Positions 23,888 to 32,688 of a stretch of DNA of 48,351 bases are shown piece by piece. Under the pieces are notes generated by a model that worked only from the letters and a program-made list of their open reading frames with translations, was not told the DNA's origin and did not search any database. The stretch lies in NCBI GenBank assembly GCA_023402845.1, contig JAEYFP010000063.1:1-48351 (forward strand). The letters are read 5' to 3'. Origin of the DNA: Bacillota bacterium. GTDB lineage: Bacteria > Bacillota > Clostridia > Lachnospirales > Lachnospiraceae. A program made the translations under genes and the position numbers. Within the stretch, counting starts at the first letter, position 1. Each line of letters starts with the position of its first letter.

Positions 23888-24820
23888 ATGTTTAGTAAAG
23901 CAGGACAGGAATTTGCAGACTTATCAGAAGAAAAGGTCTTATTGAATAGTAAGTTTACAGAAAAGAAGAAGCTGTATGGGGAGAAGATAAAACTATCGTG
24001 CAGAAGCGGTCTTCGGGATGCAGTCATATATAAAAGTAAAAAAAGAAATCCCGCGCCGGTAATTTTTGAAATATATGGAGGGTGCTTTTCACAGGGCTGC
24101 GTCGAAAATGATGACAGGATGAGATGCCGGATGCACACAGTAACAGATTATACAATTATTGGCCTGGACTATCGGAAAAGTCCCAGGTATCCCTATCCAT
24201 GCGGTATAGAGGATGTATTTGATGCGATTTGCTACGTTCATGCACATGCGGAGGAATTTGGAATTGACACGGATAAAATGGCCGTATGGGGACATAGTGC
24301 AGGTGGTAATTTTGCTTGTGTACTGGCAATGCTGGCAAAAGAAACAGGAAAATTTTCTCTGAAGGCACAGCTGCTTGATTATCCGTATCTGGACGCATAT
24401 ATTGACGGAAAAGAGAAAACCACAAGCAAGACAGGACTGACTGCGGAAACACTGGATTGTATGAATGAAATCTATGCCGACAAGGAAACAAGGCATACCA
24501 GATACTTATCTCCGATCTATGCCACACAGGAGGAGCTGGCAGGAATTGCGCCGGCAGCCATCGTAATTTGCGGAGTGGATCCTCTGGGAGCTGAAGCGGA
24601 GAAGATGGCCGGAAATCTGATCAGGGCAGGTGTTCCCGTTCTGGCTAAAAAGTTTTTGGGCGCAAGTCACGGATTTTTGGAGCATTGGTTTTTTAAAGAA
24701 TGGTATATGGATAATCTTTCTCCTGAGGAAAGTGCCGGAATACCTGAAAATATTGAAGAACTGGCGGAAGAAGGGATACAGTTTCTTATTTCCGCGGCAA
24801 AATATTTTCTGGAAGAATAA
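23888..24820 (+). CDS. Hormone-sensitive-lipase-type esterase
   Basis: A 310-residue alpha/beta hydrolase (PF07859 group). The nucleophile elbow is GHSAGG with Ser137. The oxyanion region reads EIYGGCFSQG in place of the common HGGG. A late Asp is in CGVDPLGAEAEKMA and the His in ASHGFLEHWF. TAGGAGG before the ATG and a 12-base gap place it in the same transcript as the sugar transporter, so it may remove acyl groups from the imported sugar. That role is inferred from context. A strong terminator follows. Confidence 0.85.
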   Translation: MFSKAGQEFADLSEEKVLLNSKFTEKKKLYGEKIKLSCRSGLRDAVIYKSKKRNPAPVIFEIYGGCFSQGCVENDDRMRCRMHTVTDYTIIGLDYRKSPRYPYPCGIEDVFDAICYVHAHAEEFGIDTDKMAVWGHSAGGNFACVLAMLAKETGKFSLKAQLLDYPYLDAYIDGKEKTTSKTGLTAETLDCMNEIYADKETRHTRYLSPIYATQEELAGIAPAAIVICGVDPLGAEAEKMAGNLIRAGVPVLAKKFLGASHGFLEHWFFKEWYMDNLSPEESAGIPENIEELAEEGIQFLISAAKYFLEE

Positions 24821-24845
24821 GCTGTTACACAACGATCAAAAATGT

Positions 24846-24892
24846 AAGACAAAATAGTCCGAAGATAGGAGATGGCTATTTTGTCTTTTTTC
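24846..24892 (+). terminator. Rho-independent terminator of the first CUT2 operon
   Basis: AAGACAAAATAG (24846-24857) pairs perfectly with CTATTTTGTCTT (24876-24887), followed by TTTTT. Confidence 0.85.
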
Positions 24893-24967
24893 TTGTGAAT
24901 AATGAATGATAATCTATATTGTATTTGTATATATTTACTAAATAAATGAAAAGAATAAAAAAGATTA

Positions 24968-25024
24968 TTGACAAATAGAATAATAAAAATTATAATTTAA
25001 AACATAAAATTAAAACGTTTTAAT
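24968..25024 (+). promoter_or_regulatory. Consensus promoter and palindromic operator of the LacI gene
   Basis: TTGACA (24968-24973), 17 bases, TATAAT (24991-24996): a textbook promoter. A perfect 16-bp palindrome, ATTAAAACGTTTTAAT, lies at 25009-25024, just past the expected start point. It has the central CG of LacI-family operators and recurs at 26156-26177. Autorepression by the LacI protein encoded next is the simplest reading. Confidence 0.85.
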
Positions 25025-25112
25025 AAATTGCTGAGTGAAAAGATCACAATCAGAAGACAGATCGTGCAGATTGATGAATTTAACAATAAATAGCGGATTG
25101 AGAGTCAATTTT

Positions 25113-26144
25113 ATGGATAAAAAGAATTACAGTGAAAAAATAACAATACGGAATGTGGCGGAACGTGCGGGGGTTACAATCGGAACAGTTTCTAATTTTA
25201 TTAACGGAACCGCCTCGGTTTCTGAAAGGACCGCGATAAAGGTAGAAGCAGCAATCAAGGAACTGAATTATGTGCCGAATGCGATGGCAAAAACACTCCG
25301 CAGTAAGAAAAGTAAAATTATTGGGGTTCTGATTCCGAATATGAATAATAGTTTTTATTCAATGACCACGAGCGTTTTTGCGGATAAAGCATATCAGCAT
25401 GGCTATACGGTTCTTTTGTCTACCTATGAGTACTCTTTAAAGCGGGAGATAGAGGAGCTGAAGCGGTTGGAGAGCAACCAAATTGATACGCTCGTACTTT
25501 TTAACGGCTCAAAGGATGAAGCCGTGATTTCCGGATTTATGAAAAAGGGAATTTCATTTGTCTTGGCAGATCGCAGTACGGATATTAAGGACGTATCCTA
25601 TGTACAGTTTGATAATAAAAATGTAATGTCAGAAATTGTGGCTATGCTCAAAGAAAAGGGATATGGAAGAATCGGGCTTTTTTTTGAGCCTCTCAGCCTG
25701 GTGAATATTGAAGATCGTTATCTGGGGTTTGTCGAGGCATTAAAAGAGAACGGATATCCGTTCCGCAGTGAAGATATTTATATCAAAGCTGATTTCTGCC
25801 TGAATAATCTGAAAAATGGCTATGTGCATATGAAAGAAATATTGACTATGCACAAGAAAGAGGAGCTGCCCAGCGCATGGATTGCTTCTTCCGATTTATT
25901 GGCAATCGGTATGATCAGAGCAATGAAGGAGTGCGGATATAGAGTTCCTGAAGATTTTGGTATTATTGGATTTGATAATATTGAGATTTCCGGGTATGTT
26001 CACCCGCGATTGACAACTGTAAAGCAGGATCAGTTTTTATTGGGTGAGAAGCTTTGGGAGGTTGTGGAAAATCTGATTACCGGAAAACAAAAAGTAATGA
26101 ATATAACATTAGAGCAGCAGCTTCTGAAAAGAGAATCCTGTTAA
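25113..26144 (+). CDS. LacI-family transcriptional regulator
   Basis: A 343-residue regulator. The N-terminal helix-turn-helix reads ITIRNVAERAGVTIGTVSNF, followed by the hinge helix YVPNAMAKTLRSKKS and a PBP-like effector domain (IIGVLIPNMNNSFYSMTTSV, FGIIGFDNIEISGYVHPRLT). I prefer ATG 25113, nine codons before the HTH as is usual; earlier in-frame starts at 25035 (GTG) and 25074 (ATG) are possible but have no better ribosome site. Identical operators at its own promoter and just before the second transporter operon make it the local repressor of that operon. Confidence 0.9.
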   Translation: MDKKNYSEKITIRNVAERAGVTIGTVSNFINGTASVSERTAIKVEAAIKELNYVPNAMAKTLRSKKSKIIGVLIPNMNNSFYSMTTSVFADKAYQHGYTVLLSTYEYSLKREIEELKRLESNQIDTLVLFNGSKDEAVISGFMKKGISFVLADRSTDIKDVSYVQFDNKNVMSEIVAMLKEKGYGRIGLFFEPLSLVNIEDRYLGFVEALKENGYPFRSEDIYIKADFCLNNLKNGYVHMKEILTMHKKEELPSAWIASSDLLAIGMIRAMKECGYRVPEDFGIIGFDNIEISGYVHPRLTTVKQDQFLLGEKLWEVVENLITGKQKVMNITLEQQLLKRESC

Positions 26145-26155
26145 AATTTTTAACA

Positions 26156-26177
26156 AAAATTAAAACGTTTTAATTTT
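26156..26177 (+). promoter_or_regulatory. Second LacI operator (22-bp perfect palindrome)
   Basis: Arms AAAATTAAAAC (26156-26166) and GTTTTAATTTT (26167-26177) are perfectly complementary and contain the same 16-bp core as 25009-25024. It lies about 65 bases before the second binding-protein gene. Confidence 0.85.
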
Positions 26178-26241
26178 TGAATTCTATCTCCATAGCGGGG
26201 ATTGAAGAATACATTATTTTAATATAAGGAGGAATTTGGTA

Positions 26242-27384
26242 ATGAAGAGCATGAAAAAAGTATTGGTAGCGTTATTAGGTGCAGCTATGGTTATGAGCCT
26301 GGTCGGCTGCGGCAGCAGTACGGCTGAAACAACAGGAAGCGCTGCTGTTCCTGAGGCCGCAGAGGAAGAAGCGGCAAAGGATGCCGCACCGGCAGAAGCT
26401 GCAGCAGAAGAGACTGCATCCGAAGAAGCTGCGGCGGATCCGATTGCCAAGGCTGTTGAAGAGGAGTGGGAAATTGCAGTTGTGCCGAAAGATTCCACAA
26501 ATCCCTGGTTTGTAAGAATGGACACGGGTGTAAAAGAATATGCAGAAGCAACAGGAGTTGGCTGTTATCAGATTGATACCGGTGTGATAGATGCGACAGT
26601 TCAGGCACAGCTGGTTGAAGATCTGATTGCACAGGGTGTTGATGCTATTTGTGTGGTACCCGTAGACATTAAATCCATGGATGCAATTTTAGCAAAAGCG
26701 AAAGCGGCGGGTATTGTTGTGATAACACATGAAGGTGCTGATCTTGAAAATGTAGATTATGATATCGAGGCTTTTTCAAACAGCGGATATGGTGCATTTA
26801 TTATGGACAACCTTGCCGAAGCAATGGGTGAGGAAGGCGTGTATACAACAATGGTAGCCTCTTTGACAAACGGTTCTCATAATGAATGGGCAGATGCGGC
26901 AGTTGCTCATCAGAAGGAACAGTATCCCAACATGACATTGCTGGAAGATTGTCCCCGTGTAGAATCAGAAGATAATGGAGATACGGCTTATAATGTGGCA
27001 AAGGAATTAATTAAGACCTATCCGGATTTAAAAGGAATTATGGGAACCTCATCCTTTGATGCGCCGGGTGTTGCACGGGCAATCGAAGAACTTGGTCTTA
27101 CAGATAAATTTTTCACCTCCGGAACCGGAATGCCGGCTGACAATGCGGAACTGCTGAAATCAGGAATCTTAAAATCGCTTACTTTATGGGATCCCGCAAA
27201 GGCAGGCCAGGCAATGGTTTCTTTGGCTTGCAAGGTATTAGCAGGCGAAGAGATTGCAGATCAGTCTGACCTTGGTGTTGAGGGCTACACAGAAATGACT
27301 TATCGTGAGGGCTCTTCAACTGTTCTGGAGGGAAAAGGCTGGGTTACAATTGATGCTGAAAATGTAGACAGCTTTGGATTCTGA
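26242..27384 (+). CDS. Second CUT2-type sugar-binding lipoprotein
   Basis: A 380-residue lipoprotein. The signal is MKSMKKVLVALLGAAMVMSL with Cys23 in the lipobox LVGC, then a long Ala/Glu linker. The fold is PBP type 4 (IAVVPKDSTNPWFVRMDTGV, LVEDLIAQGVDAICVVPVDI, LKGIMGTSSFDAPGVARAIE), closest to the autoinducer-2/rhamnose-type (LsrB/RhaS) branch of binding proteins by its text. AAGGAGG precedes ATG 26242. First gene of the LacI-controlled operon. A stable hairpin follows at 27398-27435. Confidence 0.88.
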   Translation: MKSMKKVLVALLGAAMVMSLVGCGSSTAETTGSAAVPEAAEEEAAKDAAPAEAAAEETASEEAAADPIAKAVEEEWEIAVVPKDSTNPWFVRMDTGVKEYAEATGVGCYQIDTGVIDATVQAQLVEDLIAQGVDAICVVPVDIKSMDAILAKAKAAGIVVITHEGADLENVDYDIEAFSNSGYGAFIMDNLAEAMGEEGVYTTMVASLTNGSHNEWADAAVAHQKEQYPNMTLLEDCPRVESEDNGDTAYNVAKELIKTYPDLKGIMGTSSFDAPGVARAIEELGLTDKFFTSGTGMPADNAELLKSGILKSLTLWDPAKAGQAMVSLACKVLAGEEIADQSDLGVEGYTEMTYREGSSTVLEGKGWVTIDAENVDSFGF

Positions 27385-27397
27385 TCGTACAGCATAA

Positions 27398-27435
27398 ATG
27401 GATTTGCCGGCGCTGTTTGCGGCCGGCAGATCCAT
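27398..27435 (+). terminator. Intercistronic hairpin after the second binding protein
   Basis: The 14-base arms 27398-27411 and 27422-27435 pair fully, allowing one G-U pair, around a ten-base loop. There is no T run. It probably stabilises the binding-protein mRNA or attenuates downstream genes. Confidence 0.55.
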
Positions 27436-27474
27436 ATAAAAAGGATAGAAGGGCAAGTGTAAAAGGAGGGTTTT

Positions 27475-28956
27475 ATGGCAGAACGATTATTAAGAGTCCA
27501 AAATATTCAAAAATCCTTTGGTAATGTACAAGCATTAAAGAATGTTTCCTTAGAAATTTTGAAAGGAGAAATACATTGTTTGGCAGGGGAGAATGGATGC
27601 GGAAAATCTACAATTATCAAGATTATATCCGGTGTATATGAAAAGGATGGTGGTACGATCGAGTTTGATGGAAAGCAGCTGGATAAAATCACTCCTATCG
27701 ACACAATCAATCTTGGAATTCAGGTGATTTATCAGGACTTTTCACTTTTTCCGAATTTAACAGTTATGGAAAATTTAGCAATTAATACCGAGCTTGCATC
27801 AAAAAGCAAAATAGTAAATTGGAAAAACGTAAGAAAAATAGCAGAAGAGGCTGTATTAAAAATAGATTTTCAGGTTGATCTGGATAAAAAAGTAGAATCA
27901 TTGTCTGTTGCGGAAAAGCAGATGGTAGCAATCAGCAGAGCGCTTATGTTTAATGCGAAGCTGATTATTATGGACGAGCCGACGACAGCATTAACGAAAA
28001 AAGAAGTAAGGGCACTATTCAAAATTATTTTACAGCTGAAGGCGCAGGGAATTGCAATCTTGTTTATCAGTCATAAGCTGAATGAGGTATTTGAAATTTC
28101 TGAGAGGTTTACGATATTCAGAAGCGGTGAGATGGTAGCTGCCGGAAACACAAAGGAGCTGGATGATCAAAAATTCACATTCTATATGACTGGAAGAGAA
28201 TTCAGCAACCAAACCTTTGTACCCGGCAGAATTTCAAAAAAACCATTGCTGGAATTAGATAATTTATCGCTGGACGGCGCATTTGAAAGGGTCAGTTTTC
28301 AATTGCATGGCGGAGAGATTATTGGCATTACAGGGCTGCTGGATTCGGGACGTACCGAATTAGGGCTGTCTATGTTTGGAGTCATACCGGCAACGTCAGG
28401 AAAGATGTTGCGAGATGGCAGAGAAGTTACAATCTCTTCCCCGAGAGAGGCAATCAGTAAGAAAATAGGCTATGTTCCGGAGGACAGATTGTCAGAAGGA
28501 TTGTTCTTACAACAATCGATCGGTGATAATATCATTATTTCAGAGATTGATCGTTTGAACAGCAAGGGGTTTTATAACAGAAAGAAGAGAAACGCCGAGG
28601 TGGAGCGCTGGATAAAGGAACTGGAAATCAAAACAAAAAATCCGGATAATCCCGCAACTACATTATCGGGCGGTAATCAGCAGCGAATTGTTCTTGCAAA
28701 GTGGCTGGCATGTGATTTAGATGTGTTAATCCTGAACGGACCGACGGTCGGCGTAGATATCGGTTCCAAGCATGATATCCATGCTATTTTACGAAAGCTG
28801 GCAGAAAACGGAATGGGTATTATTATTATTTCTGATGATCTTCCTGAAATAATCATGAATTGCTCCCGGGCTTTGGTTATTAAAAATGGCAGCATTGTTG
28901 CTGAGTACAGTACACAGGATGTCGATGAGAAGATGATCATCGATGCAATGATGTAG
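27475..28956 (+). CDS. Second CUT2 sugar ABC transporter ATPase (double NBD)
   Basis: A 493-residue two-domain ATPase. NBD1 has GENGCGKST and LIIMDEPTTALTKKE. NBD2 has the degenerate loop GLLDSGRTELG, a good signature LSGGNQQRIVLAKWL, but its Walker B region reads LDVLILNGPTVGVDIGSK, with Gly where the catalytic Glu should be. The upstream paralogue at 21415 keeps NEPTRGID. So only one composite ATP site may be fully active here. AAAGGAGG lies before the ATG. It serves the two permeases downstream. Confidence 0.92.
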   Translation: MAERLLRVQNIQKSFGNVQALKNVSLEILKGEIHCLAGENGCGKSTIIKIISGVYEKDGGTIEFDGKQLDKITPIDTINLGIQVIYQDFSLFPNLTVMENLAINTELASKSKIVNWKNVRKIAEEAVLKIDFQVDLDKKVESLSVAEKQMVAISRALMFNAKLIIMDEPTTALTKKEVRALFKIILQLKAQGIAILFISHKLNEVFEISERFTIFRSGEMVAAGNTKELDDQKFTFYMTGREFSNQTFVPGRISKKPLLELDNLSLDGAFERVSFQLHGGEIIGITGLLDSGRTELGLSMFGVIPATSGKMLRDGREVTISSPREAISKKIGYVPEDRLSEGLFLQQSIGDNIIISEIDRLNSKGFYNRKKRNAEVERWIKELEIKTKNPDNPATTLSGGNQQRIVLAKWLACDLDVLILNGPTVGVDIGSKHDIHAILRKLAENGMGIIIISDDLPEIIMNCSRALVIKNGSIVAEYSTQDVDEKMIIDAMM

Positions 28957-28968
28957 GAGGATGAAGAG

Positions 28969-29994
28969 ATGAACGAGAAAATGAAAAAGATGCTTCATTC
29001 GAATGAACCATATATATTTCTTATTATTATGGCATTGGCGATCGTTATTCAAAGCAGATCGGGACAGTTTTTTACGGGTAATAATATCGTAGATATTATG
29101 AGTGCGATGATTGTTCCGGGCTTGTTTGCAATTTGTGAATTTATGGTAATTATTTCCGGCGGAATTGACGTTTCTTTTCCGGCACTGGCGTCTCTATCCG
29201 TATATGCCACAACAAAATTACTTCTGGATATCAATTATGAGGGGAATGTGCTGCTTGCATTTGTGATCGCTATGGCGATTGGAGCTGTTCTTGGCGCATT
29301 CAATGGTTTCTTTATCGGATATCTGAATTTAAATGCAATGATAGTTACGCTGGCCACCTCGAGTATTTTTAAAGGCATTATGCAGGGAACCCTGCGGGCG
29401 AATCAGCTGGCCGTCATTCCCTCCGGTATGAAGGCATTCGGAACGGATGCTCTTTTGGTGGCGAATAATGCCGAAAATGGCCTGACCTCCAAATTGCCGT
29501 ATCCTTTCCTGGTATTGGTGATTGTGTGTGTCCTTGCATTTTTTATGCTGCGTAATACCTTATTCGGACGGGGGATTTATGCAATCGGCGGAAATCCTGT
29601 CAGTGCACACTGTGCAGGTTTTCATGTGAAGCGTACAAAGCTTTTGATGTATATTATTGTGGGTATGATAGCCGCTGCCGGTGGTGTATGCAGAGTATGC
29701 ATGATGCAGCAGTGCCATCCGACTAACATGCTTGGAATGGAAATGAATATCATCGCGGGTGTCGTGCTGGGAGGCGTAGCAATCACCGGCGGCGCGGGAA
29801 CATTGACCGGATGTATTCTTGGTACACTGTTAATTATTATTGTCGAAAACTCTATGATTTTATTAGGAATTCCCACGACCTGGAAGGCTGTTTTTGTTGG
29901 AGCAATTATTGTAATTGGTGTTGGAATCAGTGCTTATCAATCAACCTACATAAGGAAACGTGTTTCTAAGAAGGCAAAGGGGGCGGTAAAGTGA
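28969..29994 (+). CDS. CUT2 permease, first of two
   Basis: A 341-residue membrane protein with about ten helices. Family motifs are CEFMVIISGGIDVSFPALAS, LNLNAMIVTLATSSIFKGIM and MNIIAGVVLGGVAITGGAGT. TAGGAGG lies nine bases before the ATG. It is paired with a second, different permease, the arrangement of Lsr- or rhamnose-type transporters rather than ribose-type ones. Its stop overlaps the GTG of the next gene. Confidence 0.9.
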   Translation: MNEKMKKMLHSNEPYIFLIIMALAIVIQSRSGQFFTGNNIVDIMSAMIVPGLFAICEFMVIISGGIDVSFPALASLSVYATTKLLLDINYEGNVLLAFVIAMAIGAVLGAFNGFFIGYLNLNAMIVTLATSSIFKGIMQGTLRANQLAVIPSGMKAFGTDALLVANNAENGLTSKLPYPFLVLVIVCVLAFFMLRNTLFGRGIYAIGGNPVSAHCAGFHVKRTKLLMYIIVGMIAAAGGVCRVCMMQQCHPTNMLGMEMNIIAGVVLGGVAITGGAGTLTGCILGTLLIIIVENSMILLGIPTTWKAVFVGAIIVIGVGISAYQSTYIRKRVSKKAKGAVK

Positions 29995-30986
29995 ATAAAA
30001 TAAAAAACATTTACAGTCAAAATCGAGAATTATATCGTTTGCTTCTTATTATGGCAGTATGGCTGATTTTTATGGCATTGACCCAGTCAAAGAAATTTTA
30101 TACGGGGGCAAATTTTCTGACAATTGCGGGGCAGTTTCCGGAGTATGGATTGATGGCATTGGGCTGTATGCTCTGTATGATTACCGGTGGTATTGATTTA
30201 TCTACTGTCGGGGTGGCAAACCTGACGTCTATTTTGTCTGTTTTTATCATGGTGCGCATCTTTGGAGAAGAAGGTGTAATGCCGACGGGATTTATAGTGG
30301 TATTATTCATAATCGCGGGAGTTACGGGAGCTATTGCAGGAGCGGTGAATGCATTTCTGATTTCTAAAATCAATGTGCCGCCGATTCTTGCCACCCTCGG
30401 AGTGAATGAACTATTGACAGGCATTTGTATTGTACTAACCGGCGGCTCGGCTGTTTCCACATTTCCAAAGCAGTTCAGTGAATATTTTTCTCTAAATACA
30501 TTCGGATGGATTCCCCGAAGACTGATTGTCTTTATTTTGGCGGCAATTATAATCTGGATATTGCTGGAAAAAACAACTTACGGAACAAAGCTGAGGTTAT
30601 TTGGAACGAGCAGCCATGTAGCAATGTTTTCAGGAATATATACAAAAGCGCTTTTATTTAAAACTTATATGATCTCTGCCATTCTCTCGGCATTTGGGGG
30701 ATTGATGATGCTGGCTACTTATTCCTCAGCCCGTGCGGATTATGGCACAAACTATACGATGCAGGCGATTCTGATTGTAGTCCTTGGAGGGGTAAGTCCG
30801 AACGGAGGAAAGGGAAAAATTTCCGGGGTGATAGCGGGTATTATATTATTGAAGCTGATTGAATCGGGTATCAATAGATTTAAAAGTGTTTCTACCTATT
30901 ATGTAACCCTGATTTGGGGAGCCGTTCTTATTTTGGCGTTAGTAATAGATTATATGAGTGCCAGACCTAAAAAAATAAAGGCGTGA
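29991..30986 (+). CDS. CUT2 permease, second of two
   Basis: A 331-residue permease. The start is GTG in the overlap GTGA with the previous stop, indicating translational coupling; no ATG is available nearby. Motifs are MALGCMLCMITGGIDLSTVG, KINVPPILATLGVNELLTGI and QAILIVVLGGVSPNGGKGKI. It likely forms a heterodimeric channel with the preceding permease. Confidence 0.9.
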   Translation: MNKIKNIYSQNRELYRLLLIMAVWLIFMALTQSKKFYTGANFLTIAGQFPEYGLMALGCMLCMITGGIDLSTVGVANLTSILSVFIMVRIFGEEGVMPTGFIVVLFIIAGVTGAIAGAVNAFLISKINVPPILATLGVNELLTGICIVLTGGSAVSTFPKQFSEYFSLNTFGWIPRRLIVFILAAIIIWILLEKTTYGTKLRLFGTSSHVAMFSGIYTKALLFKTYMISAILSAFGGLMMLATYSSARADYGTNYTMQAILIVVLGGVSPNGGKGKISGVIAGIILLKLIESGINRFKSVSTYYVTLIWGAVLILALVIDYMSARPKKIKA

Positions 30987-30994
30987 GGTGTAAA

Positions 30995-31075
30995 ATGGCA
31001 AGTAGGCTTTTTATACCGATATGCAGCAGATCTTCTTTTTTGAAGGATCACAACATAAATAAATTTTTAAAATAA
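30995..31075 (+). CDS. Possible 26-residue peptide between permease and isomerase
   Basis: ATG 30995 is preceded by GAGGTG at a good distance and opens a frame MASRLFIPICSRSSF... ending at TAA 31073. It may be only a spacer or a translated leader that couples the permease to the isomerase gene. No family is recognised. Confidence 0.25.
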   Translation: MASRLFIPICSRSSFLKDHNINKFLK

Positions 31076-31092
31076 GGAAAGAGGTAAGGATT

Positions 31093-31668
31093 ATGAAAAC
31101 AATCAAGGATAAACAAATTTTAGTTGCGGCAGATTTTGCGGGATTTCCATTGAAGGAGTCAGTCGTTGCCCATTTAAAGAGCAAGGGCTGGACAGTAACT
31201 GACATCGGTGTCAAATCGGCGGATGAGAAGGAGCCTGAAATGTTTCACAGAGTAGGATTAAAGGTAGGCGCAAAAATTGCGGAAAAAGAATTCGAAAGAG
31301 CCTTGATTTTCTGTGGTACGGGAATGGGAATCCATATTGCTGCCAGTAAATGTCCGGGTGTAAATGCCGGTGTTGTCGAGAGCGTTCCGGCAGCACTCAG
31401 AGCGATCACAGGGAATAATGTAAATGTTCTTGCGATGGGCGCATTTTATGTGGCACCTCAGACGGGAAAGGACATTGCGGATGCATTTCTTGAGCATAAC
31501 TTAGGAGACGGCTATGAATGGTGGCCGAATTTCTATGAGTTCCATAAGTTGGCCTGCGATGAGCTGGAGGCTTTCGATTATGAAGAATTTAAGGCAAATA
31601 ATTTTGAAGTAAAGCGTCTGGGAGACTATGATCTTTCCTTAATGGATAAACCCTGCACATGCTGCTGA
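31093..31668 (+). CDS. RpiB/LacA/LacB-family sugar-phosphate isomerase
   Basis: A 191-residue isomerase. The Rossmann-like core reads ILVAADFAGFPLKESVVAHL, and the active-site loop LIFCGTGMGIHIAASKCPGV matches the family C-G-T/S-G-x-G motif, with the catalytic Cys kept and the GTGMG variant. NNVNVLAMGAFYV follows, as expected. The protein is about 40 residues longer than RpiB, with the extra C-terminal part holding GYEWWPNFYEFH and ending CTCC, which could bind metal. GAAAGAGG precedes the ATG. It is the only metabolic enzyme of the LacI-controlled operon, so the imported sugar probably enters as a phosphate needing aldose-ketose isomerisation. Confidence 0.88.
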   Translation: MKTIKDKQILVAADFAGFPLKESVVAHLKSKGWTVTDIGVKSADEKEPEMFHRVGLKVGAKIAEKEFERALIFCGTGMGIHIAASKCPGVNAGVVESVPAALRAITGNNVNVLAMGAFYVAPQTGKDIADAFLEHNLGDGYEWWPNFYEFHKLACDELEAFDYEEFKANNFEVKRLGDYDLSLMDKPCTCC

Positions 31669-31700
31669 ATTTGAAAATAATCTTATAAATGGAATATAAG

Positions 31701-32582
31701 TCAGATCACGCCCGGAGAGTGTGCCAAACGCCGCTGTTTGGGCGTGATTCCTTTTATTTTTTTATAGGTTTTAATAAAGTGCGAGCAGTCTGTAAAACCG
31801 ATCTCCTGACTGATATAGCTCAAAGAAAACTCTGTAAAGAGCAGCATATCGTCAGCCTTGCAGATTTTTATGAATTCAATATATTCTTTGCAGGATTTTC
31901 CATAAAGCTGTTTAAAATTTTTGGCAAAATAGGAATAGCTCATGTGGCACATTTCGGCAAGCTCCTCCACGCGCAGTGCTTCACTTGAGTGAGAATCGAT
32001 ATATTCCGTAATCGTATCAATTCCAGTCCCCAGCGTCGCGGCGGGCGGAATAATCCATGGCTGAAAACCGTTTTTCTGCCAGAGTCTGAGCAAATAGACC
32101 ATCAGCGTACAAAGATGGGAATGCACCTGGATATCATAGCCATAATGCTTGTCCTTCAGCTCACGGATACAGTCTTGAAAAAGGTCTTCCATCGGAAAGT
32201 CCTGAATATCCGCAGCGGAAAAATACAGGTTGGCGAGCGGATTTTGCTTGACGATTTCTAAAATGGACTGAATTTTCGGTGTATAGCTGTTGGAAATTGT
32301 CAGACTGCTTGCGTCAAACTTGATGACGGCATAGCGAAGAGCGGCCCATTTTGTAGAATAGATGGAATGCACCGTTTTTGGAGGAAATAAAATTAAATCG
32401 CCGGCCTCCAGAATATAGGAGGTATTGTCTAAGTCCACCATCGTGGAACCTTCCAGAATGTAAACAATCTCCACAAAATAATGCCAGTGCGGCTTGACCG
32501 GAAAGTTATTCGTCTGCACATCCTGTAAAAACGCTTCATAGGGAGTTGTAAATGCATCACTGTATTCGAATAAATATTGCAT
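31701..32582 (-). CDS. AraC-family regulator with cupin sensor
   Basis: A 293-residue regulator. The N-terminal part is a cupin (NNFPVKPHWHYFVEIVYILE, YILEAGDLILFPPKTVHSIY). The last 100 residues hold the paired helix-turn-helix (EELAEMCHMSYSYFAKNFKQ, then LSYISQEIGFTDCSHFIKTY and the family ending KKIKGITPKQRR). I start at ATG 32582 because AGGTGA lies five bases before it; a GTG three codons upstream overlaps that site. It converges on the isomerase operon and diverges from the GH113-like gene, which it may control. Confidence 0.9.
   Translation of the reverse strand: MQYLFEYSDAFTTPYEAFLQDVQTNNFPVKPHWHYFVEIVYILEGSTMVDLDNTSYILEAGDLILFPPKTVHSIYSTKWAALRYAVIKFDASSLTISNSYTPKIQSILEIVKQNPLANLYFSAADIQDFPMEDLFQDCIRELKDKHYGYDIQVHSHLCTLMVYLLRLWQKNGFQPWIIPPAATLGTGIDTITEYIDSHSSEALRVEELAEMCHMSYSYFAKNFKQLYGKSCKEYIEFIKICKADDMLLFTEFSLSYISQEIGFTDCSHFIKTYKKIKGITPKQRRLAHSPGVI
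31705..31763 (+). terminator. Terminator of the isomerase operon, inside the 3' end of the opposing araC gene
   Basis: ATCACGCCC (31705-31713) pairs with GGGCGTGAT (31740-31748), followed by TCCTTTTATTTTTTT. The hairpin also encodes the last residues of the AraC protein on the other strand. Confidence 0.7.
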
Positions 32583-32688
32583 AAATTTCACCTGAAATAG
32601 ATTTTTACTATTTTTTCACACGATCATTATAGCATGGAGCGGCAGTAAATGGTATGGTAATATAGAATTATCATATTAGGAGGCAATT

